Source: Bacteroidota bacterium
Lineage (GTDB): Bacteria; Bacteroidota; Bacteroidia; AKYH767-A; OLB10
Reading direction: 5' to 3'
Length of the DNA stretch: 64,000 nucleotides
Assembly (NCBI GenBank): GCA_023251535.1
Contig: JAHEYP010000009.1
Coordinates: 1-64,000 of the forward strand
The notes beneath the pieces are model-generated. The model did not search any database. It was not told the origin of the DNA and worked only from the letters and a program-made list of their open reading frames with translations. Below are positions 35,805 through 45,900 of the stretch, one piece after another. Made by a program: the position numbers and the translations under genes. Numbering within the stretch: the stretch's first letter is position 1; the number at the start of each line of letters is the position of its first letter.

Positions 35805-36188
35805 TTATTTCAATCCGGCAATTATTCCGGCAATCTTGTCAAAAGCATCATTGTCTTTGATCACATATTGCTCTGCTCCTTTCTGAATCGTTTGCAAAGC
35901 GAGACTATACTTTTCTTGGCTCGACAACATGATTACATGAACATTCGGATAGTTCTTTTTTATCGCTTCTAAAATTTGCAATCCGTTTGCTGCTTCACGA
36001 ATGCTTTTATCGAGATGATAATCGAGCACAACCACATCTGGATTTTCGCTCAGATAATGTAAACAATCTTCTCCGTTGCTGAAGCTTGTTACGTGGTGGT
36101 TAAAGGATTTCAATTTATCCTCCATCATTTGACGTACCATTTGATCATCGTCAACAATAAAAACTTTCTTTGGTTTAGTGAATTGCAT
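35805..36188 (-). CDS. Receiver-only (CheY-like) response regulator
   Basis: 127 residues made only of a receiver domain. The acidic pair is in VFIVDDDQMV, the phospho-acceptor aspartate in VVVLDYHLD, the threonine/serine switch in VIMLSSQEKY and the lysine in QYVIKDND. It has no DNA-binding output domain, so it must signal by protein contact or phosphotransfer. No histidine kinase gene is adjacent. The -7-like TATTTTTG at 36193-36200 lies only a few bases before the start, which would give a very short leader. Confidence 0.9.
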   Translation of the reverse strand: MQFTKPKKVFIVDDDQMVRQMMEDKLKSFNHHVTSFSNGEDCLHYLSENPDVVVLDYHLDKSIREAANGLQILEAIKKNYPNVHVIMLSSQEKYSLALQTIQKGAEQYVIKDNDAFDKIAGIIAGLK

Positions 36189-36232
36189 ATTGCAAAAATA
36201 TTAAATTAAAACAAGGTTACTTTTAAATTCGA

Positions 36233-37297
36233 TTAATGAGATATCACAAATCGACCGGTGTAGTTCTGATCAGATCCTATGATGGAATAAAAGTACAAAC
36301 CATTTTCCATAGTTGATGTTCCGAATCCATATCCACTTAATCCTTCGATTAAAGTTTCACGTACTAATTTTCCTTCGGCATTATACACTTTTATAAAAGT
36401 GTTCGCTTTTGTTGTTTCGGGAAGGATAAAGTTTATTTGGGCTGCGGCCGGATTCGGATAAACGGCTACTGTATTTGCCGATCCTGTTTGTTGTTCAATT
36501 CCGGTTGACGTTCCATTTAACAAGTATTCGGAAGTGTTCATTACATTTCCTAAGCTATCACCATCTAAGCCCAAAAGATAAGCGGGTTGGGTATTTCGGA
36601 ACCATCGGTAATTTGACGATTGAGTAACAGAAGAATTTAGAAGTGTATAAAAACCGATTCCCAATAAGTCAACAAAAAGTGAATCATAAACGGTAGAAAT
36701 AGTTTTAATGCGAAGAGTATTCGGATAAGTACCATTAGGAAGAATTAACGATCCGTAGCCATCTGCTTCTAACGCCGATTCCGTTCTATGAACCAAACGT
36801 AAGTGTTGGCTTAAAGTATCGATATCAATTCTGAAACGAGAAACATCGTTGCGTGTATTTCCGAAAGTGAAAGGTACTGGCGCAAAAATTTGAGAAGGAT
36901 TATACACCAATGCCATGTTACTTACACCTGCAATTCCGTTCGTTCCGTATGGATATGCTCCATTAACATAAAACCCAGAAGAGTTATTAATGAAGAATGT
37001 CCAGATGCTATCTTTTACACTATTTGCAGCTAGGTTCGCTAAAGGAAAACTGCTTGCGTAAGGTGACGATGATATGGCCACAAACCCCATTGTATCTTGT
37101 GATGCATTCACTAATGAAGAATAGTCCCAGTTTTGGCTTGCTCCGCCCGGTGTGATGTTTGCCGAATAGGTTGTATCACCACCTAAAATAAAGGCCGATC
37201 CTGCTACTGGCAAGTCGCTTTGGGTAAGTGTTATTTGAGCGTTTACTGTAACGCTAGCCAACATAAGAATTGGTAAGAGTCGTAAAATTTTATTCAT
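36233..37297 (-). CDS. T9SS secreted hypothetical protein
   Basis: About 354 residues from the ATG at 37297, chosen because it begins a signal peptide (MNKILRLLPILMLASVTVNAQ); the open frame starts 10 codons earlier. The body has no recognised domain. It contains repeated beta-rich stretches such as FRIDIDTLSQHLRLVHRTES. The C-terminus is a T9SS sorting domain (VAVYPNPAAAQINFIL, ending NYTGRFVISH). It is likely exported; its role is unknown. A -7 box lies upstream. Confidence 0.8.
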   Translation of the reverse strand: MNKILRLLPILMLASVTVNAQITLTQSDLPVAGSAFILGGDTTYSANITPGGASQNWDYSSLVNASQDTMGFVAISSSPYASSFPLANLAANSVKDSIWTFFINNSSGFYVNGAYPYGTNGIAGVSNMALVYNPSQIFAPVPFTFGNTRNDVSRFRIDIDTLSQHLRLVHRTESALEADGYGSLILPNGTYPNTLRIKTISTVYDSLFVDLLGIGFYTLLNSSVTQSSNYRWFRNTQPAYLLGLDGDSLGNVMNTSEYLLNGTSTGIEQQTGSANTVAVYPNPAAAQINFILPETTKANTFIKVYNAEGKLVRETLIEGLSGYGFGTSTMENGLYFYSIIGSDQNYTGRFVISH

Positions 37298-37324
37298 GGT
37301 TGATATTGGTTGATGATTATCGAA

Positions 37325-37332
37325 CAAAGGTA
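37325..37332 (-). promoter_or_regulatory. -7 box upstream of the T9SS gene
   Basis: TACCTTTG on the minus strand, 27 bases before the start codon. No clear -33 element. Confidence 0.45.
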
Positions 37333-37387
37333 TTTGTAATTTCAGGCTAAAATATGAAGGTGGAATATGATTTCACTCAACTAAATT

Positions 37388-38287
37388 TTACTTCGCCTCC
37401 GACTTTTTGAACACATAAATGATGCTTGAATGCTTCTCAATATTTGTTTTGCCGAGACTATTTGTTTTTAATCCTACGAAGAATGCTTTAATCGGATTAG
37501 TATATCCTCCTTTGTATTTGGTACTTAATAGGGAGATATAAAACGGATCGAAAAACATTCCTTGCGTCTTCACTAACGACATTCCATGGCGCTCCATAAG
37601 GGTAACCATACTTGCTTTATTGAAGTGATAGATATGGCGTGGAACATCATAAGCCGCCCAGTATTCACCGAACACTTCAGCATCATGCGACTGATGATTG
37701 GGTACTGCAATGATTAAAACACCTTCTGAACTTAAACATCTTTTGAACTGTTCAATGGTATCGTTTAGGGTATGTACATGTTCTAAAACATGCCATAAAG
37801 TAATCACTCCAAACTGTCCTGAAGGTAATCCTGATAATGCTTTTGGGTGATCAACATTCAGCTGATGATTGTCTTTTGCCAGCTTACGAGCATCATCATC
37901 AAGCTCTAATCCGGCGCTTGTCCACCCACAACTTTTAGCATATGAAAGAAACTCTCCTGTACCACATCCATAGTCTAAAATCGACTTCGGACGAGGAGAA
38001 AAAGATTCTACCAAGTCCATTTTAGACTTAATTGCTCTATTACGAACAAACTGATAAACCTTATTAAGGATTCCTTTTGAGCTATTTGTATGTGAGATAT
38101 AATCTTCCGATTTATAATAACGTCCGCTGTTTTCCATGGAAGGACGCGGATTAGTAAACACAAAACTACAAGAGGCACATTTTACTAAAGTAAATTGCTC
38201 GTGAGAAACAGTATAATCGGTACAAGTTAAGTAAGGTTGTAATATCGTTTGTTGGCAAACCGGGCATTCATTAAGTACTTCAGGCAT
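37388..38287 (-). CDS. Class I SAM-dependent methyltransferase with zinc-ribbon N-terminus
   Basis: About 299 residues from the ATG at 38287. The N-terminus has two CxxC pairs (ECPVCQQ and CASCSFVF) as in sugar- or lipid-modifying methyltransferases. The SAM-binding loop is ILDYGCGTGEFLSYAK and the motif IITLWHVLEHV follows. Family members methylate small molecules such as quinone or sugar intermediates; the substrate is unknown here. In many Bacteroidota a gene of this kind lies near mnmG, as here, with 1.2 kb of non-coding DNA in between. Confidence 0.85.
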   Translation of the reverse strand: MPEVLNECPVCQQTILQPYLTCTDYTVSHEQFTLVKCASCSFVFTNPRPSMENSGRYYKSEDYISHTNSSKGILNKVYQFVRNRAIKSKMDLVESFSPRPKSILDYGCGTGEFLSYAKSCGWTSAGLELDDDARKLAKDNHQLNVDHPKALSGLPSGQFGVITLWHVLEHVHTLNDTIEQFKRCLSSEGVLIIAVPNHQSHDAEVFGEYWAAYDVPRHIYHFNKASMVTLMERHGMSLVKTQGMFFDPFYISLLSTKYKGGYTNPIKAFFVGLKTNSLGKTNIEKHSSIIYVFKKSEAK

Positions 38288-38310
38288 GATATTAAATCGC
38301 TTTTCAGAGA

Positions 38311-38318
38311 CAAATTTA
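38311..38318 (-). promoter_or_regulatory. -7 box of the methyltransferase gene
   Basis: TAAATTTG on the minus strand, 23 bases before the chosen start codon, supporting that start. Confidence 0.45.
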
Positions 38319-38750
38319 CCTACAAAACAATACAATGGGTCAATAACAGATCAAATATTGATCACACTATATCAAGTGAGAGCTGAATTTTGCTAGTATC
38401 CTTATGGGTATTGAATGAACTTTAGAAAGGAAAATAAGCGGTTCTAGAGGCTGATATCTACAACAAAACTCCTACGAACCGCAACAATTTACTAGCCTGT
38501 TAATTCACTCTATAAGGGCTATAAAAGGTCGCTACGGCACTCATTACTGAAAAGAGGTAATAGCTCAAATCACTAGAAAAGAGTCCTGCAGAAGGCTAAA
38601 AATGCGCCTAATTTATCCTCATAAATAACCTTGAAGAGCGTTAGAAATCAACTTTTATTATCACCGATTGTCTATTTCTAGAAGGCAGCTTCCACGTGAA
38701 AAATCAATACGACAAGTGCTATTAACCCATTTTGGTATTCCTTTAAAAAT

Positions 38751-38770
38751 ATTCATTTATATTCAGTTTA
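38751..38770 (+). repeat. ATTCATTTA-type tandem decamers, copy 1 of 3
   Basis: Two adjacent decamers (ATTCATTTAT then ATTCAGTTTA). Close copies follow at 38961-38980 and 39477-39496. They sit among the parS-like sites in the non-coding region downstream of mnmG. Confidence 0.6.
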
Positions 38771-39412
38771 CTGTTTTTAGCCTAAAATGGGAGTTAATTA
38801 GGTTTATTTATGGTCTGCGAGATAAATATTGTCATAAATCAACGTACAGCACGTGGCACAAGCATACTAGATTATCGAGACTTGCGATTTCCGGACAATT
38901 ACATCTCATTAAAGCTGATCAATAGCGTTTGCAATGGGAAATTCAGCGTCCAGGATAAATATTCATTTAAATTCATTTCACTTTTTTAATAGGCTTATTG
39001 ATCATTGCTCTCGGTACTGAAATAACTAAAAACTGATCAATAATTAGCTTTAAAAATGAACCGTGGAACCCATTTTTGGGTAAGGGGTACGACTTATATA
39101 GCCACCAGTTATAGAAAACAGAGGCTTATATGAGGTATCAAATGATCAGCTCGAAAGTATAATTGAATGTTTCACGGGGCAAATTATCGTAGTAGCAGTG
39201 CTATGGTTTAGTGTGGTACTCGCTAGTTAAAATTAAAAACGTGGAACAAACAAAGAGCTCTGCCACGTGAAAAAGTGATAACAGAAAACCAATTGTGTGG
39301 CACGTGGCAAACAAGAAAAAATGGACCATGGCGAATAGTATTTCCTATGTTCTTAGGCTTTTCAGATAGTTTATAGAAAGGGTTTCACGTTAAAAAAAGT
39401 AAAGACAAAAAG

Positions 39413-39440
39413 AAAGGGCGACTGAATCAGTCGCCCTTTT
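39413..39440 (-). terminator. Terminator of mnmG
   Basis: AAAGGGCGACT at 39413-39423 pairs with AGTCGCCCTTT at 39429-39439, with a T-rich run on the minus strand. It lies beyond both parS sites, so mnmG transcription reads through them. Confidence 0.85.
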
Positions 39441-39448
39441 TAATGAAA

Positions 39449-39464
39449 TGTTCCACGTGGATCA
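39449..39464. other. parS site 1 (ParB-binding centromere palindrome)
   Basis: TGTTCCACGTGGATCA matches the bacterial parS consensus TGTTYCACGTGRAACA at 15 of 16 positions. Confidence 0.82.
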
Positions 39465-39508
39465 TTTCGGATAATTATTCATTTATATTCATTTATGGAG
39501 CCTAAATA

Positions 39509-39524
39509 TGTTTCACGTGAAACT
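39509..39524. other. parS site 2, overlapping the mnmG stop
   Basis: TGTTTCACGTGAAACT matches the parS consensus at 15 of 16 positions. Its last two bases overlap the mnmG stop codon. Confidence 0.85.
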
Positions 39525-41394
39525 ATCTACCCATATGGACAAGTAATACAGAGATATCTGAAGGTGTTACTCCACTTATACGAGCTGCTTGACCTAGCGT
39601 AGAAGGCCTAATAGCACTTAATTTCTGCCTAGCTTCAGTAGAAAGACTAGAAACTTGACTAAAATCGAAGCCTTCTTTTAGTTTTACGTACTCCAAACGA
39701 CTCATTTTATCTACTAATTCTTGTTCTCGACCGATATAACCTTCGTATTTGAAGTTAATTTCAGCTGATTCGATCACTAATCTATCAACTTGTAATGACT
39801 CAATAGCTGATTTTAGCGTGGCAGATGCATTAATGAAATCCACGATACCAACTTGAGGTCGTAATAATATAGATTTTGCTTTTACACGCTGATTCAGTTC
39901 ACCCGTGGCAAGAGTATTTAACCATGGATTCACTTCAGATGGATCAATAGATAAATTGGCTATTAAATCCATAACACGTTGAATATCAACTACTTTTGAT
40001 TTTACACGGTTGTAACTTTCTTCCGTGGCAAGCCCAATTTCGTGTCCAAGAGGAGTTAAACGTATATCTGCATTATCTTGTCGCAAAAGCGTTCTAAACT
40101 CCGCACGGCTCGTGAACATTCTGTATGGTTCTTCTGTACCTTTCGTAATAAGATCATCGATTAGAACGCCTATATAGGCTTCTGAACGACTCAATACAAC
40201 TGGAGTTAAATCATTAATCTTCCGGTGCGCATTTATTCCAGCCATCAATCCTTGACAAGCCGCTTCTTCATAACCAGTCGTTCCATTAATCTGTCCAGCG
40301 AAATAAAGACCAGATATTAACTTAGTTTCTAAAGTACTCGAAAGTTGAGTAGGTGGGAAATAATCGTACTCAATTGCATAACCAGGTCTGAACATTTTTA
40401 CGTTTTCAAACCCTTCAATCTTCCTCATTGCTCGGTACTGAATATCCTCCGGTAAGCTACTTGAGAAGCCGTTAACGTAGATTTCGCAAGTATCCCAGCC
40501 TTCGGGTTCAACAAACAATTGGTGTCGCTCACGGTCACTAAAACGGTTAATCTTGTCTTCAATACTCGGGCAATATCTTGGTCCTAATCCTTGAATTCGA
40601 CCGGTAAACATTGGGGACTTTTCAAAACCCTCCTGCAGGATATCATGCACCGCTTGGTTCGTATAAGTAATCCAGCAGCTGCGTTGTTTGGTAAGATAGG
40701 GGGTATCAGAATAGCTAAACTTATCAGGATTCTCATCTCCGAATTGCTCCTCCATCTTGGAATAATTTAGAGATCTTCCGTCGATACGAGCTGGTGTTCC
40801 AGTCTTCATACGACCACTTTCGAAACCTAAACCAACCAGTTGCTCTGTAATTCCTGTAGCTGCTTTCTCTCCGGTTCTACCTCCACCAAACTGCTTCTCT
40901 CCGATATGAATTATGCCATTCAGGAAGGTACCATTAGTTAAGATTACACTCTTAGAACGGAAAGAAATTCCCATCCCTGTAGTCACTCCAACAGCTCTAC
41001 CGTCCTCTACGATAATACCATTAGCCATATCTTGCCAGAAGTCGATATTAGTCGTTTCTTCTAGCTTCTTTCTCCACTCTGCAGCGAAGAGCATTCTATC
41101 ATTTTGTGTCCTGGGAGACCACATAGCAGGTCCTTTAGACCTGTTCAGCATCCTAAATTGAATAGCAGATTTATCACTCACTATTCCGGAATACCCTCCT
41201 AAGGCATCTATCTCTCTCACTATTTGACCCTTTGCAATACCTCCCATAGCCGGATTACAGCTCATTTGGGCGATAGTTTGCATGTTCATAGTGATTAACA
41301 GCACCTTAGAACCCATATTGGCAGCGGAAGCAGCGGCTTCACAACCCGCATGTCCGGCTCCAACAACAATTACATCATAATTTGGGTAAATCAT
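39523..41394 (-). CDS. mnmG: tRNA uridine-34 carboxymethylaminomethyl synthesis enzyme MnmG (GidA)
   Basis: 623 residues, full length. The N-terminal FAD-binding motif VIVVGAGHAGCEAAASAAN and the family signatures SCNPAMGGIAKGQIVREIDALGG and PGYAIEYDYFPP are present. So are GQINGTTGYEEAACQGLMAG and the C-terminal helical region. With MnmE it builds the cmnm5U modification at the wobble position of certain tRNAs, using FAD, NADH and a folate. The gene is bounded by parS sites on both sides (39509 at its stop, 41397 just before its start). That is an origin-proximal setting also seen in other bacteria, where gidA lies near oriC. The start ATG at 41394 is the natural one. Confidence 0.97.
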   Translation of the reverse strand: MIYPNYDVIVVGAGHAGCEAAASAANMGSKVLLITMNMQTIAQMSCNPAMGGIAKGQIVREIDALGGYSGIVSDKSAIQFRMLNRSKGPAMWSPRTQNDRMLFAAEWRKKLEETTNIDFWQDMANGIIVEDGRAVGVTTGMGISFRSKSVILTNGTFLNGIIHIGEKQFGGGRTGEKAATGITEQLVGLGFESGRMKTGTPARIDGRSLNYSKMEEQFGDENPDKFSYSDTPYLTKQRSCWITYTNQAVHDILQEGFEKSPMFTGRIQGLGPRYCPSIEDKINRFSDRERHQLFVEPEGWDTCEIYVNGFSSSLPEDIQYRAMRKIEGFENVKMFRPGYAIEYDYFPPTQLSSTLETKLISGLYFAGQINGTTGYEEAACQGLMAGINAHRKINDLTPVVLSRSEAYIGVLIDDLITKGTEEPYRMFTSRAEFRTLLRQDNADIRLTPLGHEIGLATEESYNRVKSKVVDIQRVMDLIANLSIDPSEVNPWLNTLATGELNQRVKAKSILLRPQVGIVDFINASATLKSAIESLQVDRLVIESAEINFKYEGYIGREQELVDKMSRLEYVKLKEGFDFSQVSSLSTEARQKLSAIRPSTLGQAARISGVTPSDISVLLVHMGR

Positions 41395-41396
41395 CG

Positions 41397-41412
41397 TGTT
41401 TCACGTGGAACT
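41397..41412. other. parS site 3, upstream of mnmG
   Basis: TGTTTCACGTGGAACT matches the parS consensus (with Y=T, R=G) at 15 of 16 positions. It starts 3 bases from the mnmG start codon. Confidence 0.82.
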
Positions 41413-41570
41413 ATTAACAAATATTTGATGTTCTAGAATATAACCTATTGAAAATCAATAATTTATAATTAAAACATTCAGTTAATAAAGGTAAGCAGAC
41501 TGATTCATATCATCAAAGGAAATCTGTAAAAAATAAAATCATGGAACAAAACAGCCAAAAAGGGGTAAAT

Positions 41571-41585
41571 TTTTAGCTGAATAAT
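41571..41585 (+). repeat. 15-base direct repeat, partner at 41833-41847
   Basis: TTTTAGCTGAATAAT occurs twice in the mnmG upstream region, 262 bases apart, in the same orientation. No function is apparent. Confidence 0.7.
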
Positions 41586-41625
41586 AAATGAATAATATTG
41601 AAGCGATAGGTAAATTGCTCCAAAT

Positions 41626-41641
41626 GCTTCCACGTGAAACA
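41626..41641. other. parS site 4
   Basis: GCTTCCACGTGAAACA matches the parS consensus at 14 of 16 positions, with both differences at the left edge. Confidence 0.7.
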
Positions 41642-42111
41642 TATTGCACTCTGAAGATAACTGATGAGTTAAATTGGTTAAGTATAAAAAATACATGGAG
41701 GGAGGGAGGATTAATCAAAGTGCTCTTATAACTTCCCATTTTAACTTATGATAATCTATCAAAAAAGGGAAGAGCATTACTCAGAGAGAAAATGTTCCAT
41801 TTAGAGAGATTTACTATAATAAATAGATAGCGTTTTAGCTGAATAATGAGAGAATAAAAGACTTTCACCAATGAATTATATGAAAGAGAAGTAACGAATA
41901 CTCTACACATTCAAACAAAACCATTAGAGAGGTAAGAATGCACATTAATTATTAAAATGCTGGGGAATTATTCAAGCCTTTTTCAGAGTGAAAACAACCT
42001 AAAATTCGGAGTGAAATTAGTCTACCAAAATCATCATAAAAAGTGCCAATAATAGCTTACAAAACCCAATTTTTACCTCTGAAATAGCTTAAAAAACAAG
42101 AGCGTAACTAA

Positions 42112-42540
42112 TTAGAAATGCTTCTTTCTTTTCTTAAGAAAAAGATCTTCTTTTTCTCTCATAATAGCTTTCTTTTTGGGTGACTTATCTCCATAGCCAC
42201 AGAGGTGTAAAACACCATGAACCATCACTCGATGTAATTCATCAATTAAGTCTATCGAAAGCTTCGCAGCATTATCTTTTACTCTGTCAATACTGATATA
42301 AAGTTCACCTTCTATCTGAGAAGGAACAACAGTATTCTCGAAAGTAATAATATCAGTTAACGTATCATGGCTCAGAAAATCGACATTCATCTTGTGAAGA
42401 TGATCATCAGAAACCAGGATAATATTTAAATCAACAAGCTCATGACCTTCTGACTTAACTACGTCAGCGAGCCATGAGCTTATTTTACGTTTATCTTTTA
42501 AAAGATAGTTGGTGTCTTCAGAAAAGAAGCGAACTGCCAT
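42112..42540 (-). CDS. ybeY: Endoribonuclease YbeY
   Basis: 142 residues. The zinc-binding motif HGVLHLCGYGDKS (near residue 107) is the family signature, here with G in place of the usual D after GY and a later charged residue, as is common in Bacteroidota. The upstream strand-loop segment HKMNVDFLSHDTLTDIITF is also typical. YbeY is a single-strand-specific endoribonuclease required for 16S rRNA 3'-end maturation and ribosome quality control. It lies 5 bases after the RsbW-like gene, in a run of translation-related genes with DUF4175. Confidence 0.93.
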   Translation of the reverse strand: MAVRFFSEDTNYLLKDKRKISSWLADVVKSEGHELVDLNIILVSDDHLHKMNVDFLSHDTLTDIITFENTVVPSQIEGELYISIDRVKDNAAKLSIDLIDELHRVMVHGVLHLCGYGDKSPKKKAIMREKEDLFLKKRKKHF

Positions 42541-42545
42541 AACTA

Positions 42546-42977
42546 CTAGTTATTGATATGTCCGCCGGTCTTGAAATACAACTCAACAACTCTTCCATTC
42601 TCAGAAAAAATGATCTGATCGGCTAAATGTTTCATAAGAAACACCCCACGGCCTGTAGGCTTTTCGAGGTTCTCCGGATCAGTAGGATCGGGGAGGTTTA
42701 GGTAATCGAAGCCATGTCCTTCATCAGAAATGGTAAATGCTATTTGTTCTGAATCGACCTCATAAGCGATATTTACTTTCTTATCAGGGTCGTATTTATT
42801 ACCATGTTGCATGGCATTATTGACTGCTTCAGTAACCGCTACCAGCATATTTCCATAGCATTCTTCGTGAATACTGTGTTCCGTTTTGATTTCATCAATT
42901 AGCTTTTCTACTAAATTGATGCTTTCTGGTTGTGAAATAATCTGCATGGTATTGGTGTATTTCTCGGTGTTCATCAT
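42546..42977 (-). CDS. RsbW/SpoIIAB-like ATP-binding protein
   Basis: About 143 residues from the ATG at 42977 (an adjacent in-frame ATG at 42974 is an alternative). A longer form using TTG at 42992 would overlap the upstream gene by 11 bases, and GAGG at the right distance favours the shorter form. The HATPase motifs are clear: EAVNNAMQHGNKYD (N box), FTISDEGHGFDY (G1) and PTGRGVFLMKHLAD (G2). Such serine kinases often act as anti-sigma factors or stress-signalling switches; no partner anti-anti-sigma gene is adjacent. It is in the operon DUF4175, this gene, ybeY. Confidence 0.88.
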   Translation of the reverse strand: MMNTEKYTNTMQIISQPESINLVEKLIDEIKTEHSIHEECYGNMLVAVTEAVNNAMQHGNKYDPDKKVNIAYEVDSEQIAFTISDEGHGFDYLNLPDPTDPENLEKPTGRGVFLMKHLADQIIFSENGRVVELYFKTGGHINN

Positions 42978-42981
42978 TCTA

Positions 42982-45900
42982 TCAGTCCTCAATACTTTGG
43001 AAGTACGAATTAACTAAGTTTTTGTAAAAGGTTGTGAAATTTGGCGGGATGGTTTTCAACAATTCCGTTTCTTTTAATTTCAAGCGTTTGTATTCCTCAA
43101 ATTGAGGAGGAACACGGGTAATATTGCGACCTTGATTTGACTCTCTTTTCTCTTCCATCTCTCTTTCTTTCTCTGCTTTTTCAGATTCTAAAAGTCGAGT
43201 AAGGATCTCTTGCTGACGCATCATTGTCATCTCATTGATGCGCTTATTAACAATATCTTTCTCGGTTTCTTCCATTTGCTGAGCAATTTTCTGCAAATCT
43301 CCGAGTTTTCCTTTGCCGTCTTTGTTACTTTCTTTGTCTAACTGCTGTATGGCATTTCGTAAAGCTTCCTGTTGCGCAGCCATTCTAGCTAACTCTTCAC
43401 TCATTCCGCCTTGACCACCTTGGCTTCCTTTTTCACCGGGTTTCTTACCCTTTTCCAACTTACCCTTCATATCCTGAAGTTGCTTGGCTAACTTCTCCTG
43501 CATCTTTTTTACATCTCCGGCCGATGGTCCCGGTTTCGGTTGACCTTGTCCGGGTTTCTTGCAAGCAGAATTACTTGGCATCTGCTGCATCATTTGCTGC
43601 TGCTGTTGATCGAGCGACTCACTTAGGAGCAAAGCTAAATTATTTACGGCAGTCATGATGTACTGCTGATTAGCTCTAGCTACTTGGACTTGTCTTTCCT
43701 GTAAATTAGCAATTGCTTTTTCTGTATTCGCATGAATATCAGTTATTTGCTCATTTACGGTAGAAGAAATCTTCATTACACGCTTACTCAAAGCTAGTAA
43801 AGAATCTTCAAGAACCTTAGCATCATCCTTTAGTTTTCTTTGCTGCTGCGACATTTTCAAGAACTTAGGATTATTGACATCCACTGTTTTAAGGTCTTCC
43901 ATCAACGCTTCCTGATCGAAAGAGAAGCGTAAAAGGTTCTCGAGTAATGCACGCATAGCGTTCATATCCTCTTCGGCTTGTTCCTGCTGTTCTTCTTTCT
44001 GATTCTGATTGATCTTATCGGCAAGATCTTTCATCTTCTTTGCAGCGCTCTTTTGGCTTTTCGATGCTTTTGAATTTTGCTTCTGCGAAAGTTGTTGTTC
44101 GCTATTCTGCATATCCTCATCAATCGACTGCTGCTCTTTATCGAAATCCTTCAGATCTTGACTGTATTCCAGTTCTTCGTTTTTCTTTTCAATATCGTCT
44201 AAACTCTTCTTCAGATCTTCGAACTCCTTATTAAGTTCTTTTTGATCTTCCTTCATTTTATCGGAGTCGGCATTCTTATCGTCTGTTTTCTCCGCCAGCT
44301 TTTCCTGGTCTTTCGATAACTGCTCTAATTGATCGGCAGTTTCTTTCATCTTCTCTTCCAGCTCTAGTTGCTTATAAAGTTCAAGTGTACGTTCCAGTTG
44401 TTTCTCGAGATCTTTATTATCGAGTTTCATCTGATCCATTTTCTCTTGCAATTTCTCCTTATTGACTTCGGCCATTAGTTTTTCTAATTCCTCCATCATC
44501 TTCTTCATCTCCGGCGACATTAACTTTTCGAAGAGATCTTGCAGCTGCTGTTGTTTTTCGGCAAGGGTAGGGTCGTCTTTCTTCAGCTCGTTTTGCTGTT
44601 GATTATTTTTTGCATTGCGATCCTTCAGCTCTTCCATTTTCTTCTCGAGCTCTTTCTGTTGCTTCAGGACATCATTGATTTTTTTCTTGTCTTCGAAATC
44701 AAGACTTTTCTTATTCAACAAATCGCGTTGAATAGCATCAAGATTTTTTTGAAGGTCTTTCGCTTTTTTAATCGACGCTTCCATATCATCTTTCAATGCC
44801 TTATTTTTTTGCTCGGCATCTTTAGCTAATTCGCCAAGAGAAGGAGCTTTAAAAACATTTGATTGAGAGCGGGCACTCTTCGGACCTTTCACTCCATCGT
44901 TATCCCATACTTCGAAATAGTATTCTAGTTCATCGCCAGCTTTTAATCCTATCTGACTTAAATCCCAATAATGAAAAAACTGTTCTTGTGTAGAATGATT
45001 AATTGGAATATTAAGTGTGATTGGGTTTTCATTTGCAGGTTCACCTTCACGTTTTATGAAACGATATTTAAACTGCAATTTACTTAAGCCATAATCATCG
45101 CGTGATAATCCTCGGAAATAAACACGTTGATAAGAAGCCGAATCACGTTGTTCATCCACTTGAATAGAAGGAACCTGATCAGAGATTACCGTAATTGAAT
45201 ATTGCATGGAATCTTTTCCTTGCATAAAACTATTACTACTTCTTATGGTATATTGAGTACTTTGTAAGAAACGATGATTGAAGCTATATTTATTTTCTTC
45301 TTGTTGAGCTAAGGTATAAGCAGTATCAGAAAAACGAATATTTAAGCTAGAAGTATTTTGAGTTCCGAAATCCCATGTTACACGTGTCCCTGCAGGAATC
45401 AAAAGATCTCCAGTATTTTTAACTGTTTCATTTTTCTTTCCAAGGTAAGCGGGATAATCGAGTGCGATTCCGAAATTTACGATTACTGGATTAGGCACAG
45501 CTTTTAAAACAAAATCATTTGAATTAAAACCGTCGGCTAATAAACGAAAAGGAACATCACCTTGAATATTTCTGAACGTATAGTTAAACGTCAATTTACT
45601 TTGTTTCTCGAGACGGAAAGTATTTCCACTTACTTCCACATATACTTCCTGCGGAATTTCCTTTCCCGTCATTTTTACCTCTACAGTAAAATCATCGAAC
45701 TGTGTTGCCTGTAAAGATTTGTTAAGGATATTAAATTCGAACGGTGCCGGTTTTTTAAACGAAGTATTATGTTGAAGTAAACGCTTTGTTGAATCGGTTA
45801 ATAAACTAGGAGCCGTAAACAACATCGCAATAAAAATCACAAAAGGAATTGCGGCATAGCGCAAGTATTTTTTATTCGTACCAAGATCGATTGCATTTGT

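Larger units (their letters stand above)
38288..39522. other. 1.2-kb non-coding region with parS relatives and AT repeats
   Basis: No convincing gene is seen. The stretch holds two near-perfect parS sites at its right end and at least six degenerate relatives of the CACGTG core (around 38688, 38845, 39168, 39233, 39259, 39296 and 39381). Paired ATTCATTTA-type decamers occur at 38751-38770, 38961-38980 and 39477-39496. A terminator hairpin for mnmG is at 39413-39440. It has the look of a centromere-like segregation region. Confidence 0.6.
41395..42111. other. 717-bp non-coding region upstream of mnmG
   Basis: AT-rich with no credible gene. It carries two parS sites (41397-41412, 41626-41641) and a 15-base direct repeat (TTTTAGCTGAATAAT at 41571-41585 and 41833-41847). 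Its length is unusual for the gap between ybeY and mnmG, which are otherwise in the same orientation. Confidence 0.6.

Noticed and set aside
38668-38925. 85-codon open frame in the non-coding region downstream of mnmG
   Set aside because: It begins with TTG, has no recognisable domain, overlaps a parS-like site and lies in AT-rich repeats; it looks like a chance frame.
41505-41739. Overlapping 60-70 codon frames upstream of mnmG
   Set aside because: Low-complexity, two frames overlapping each other, and they contain a parS site; unlikely to be genes.
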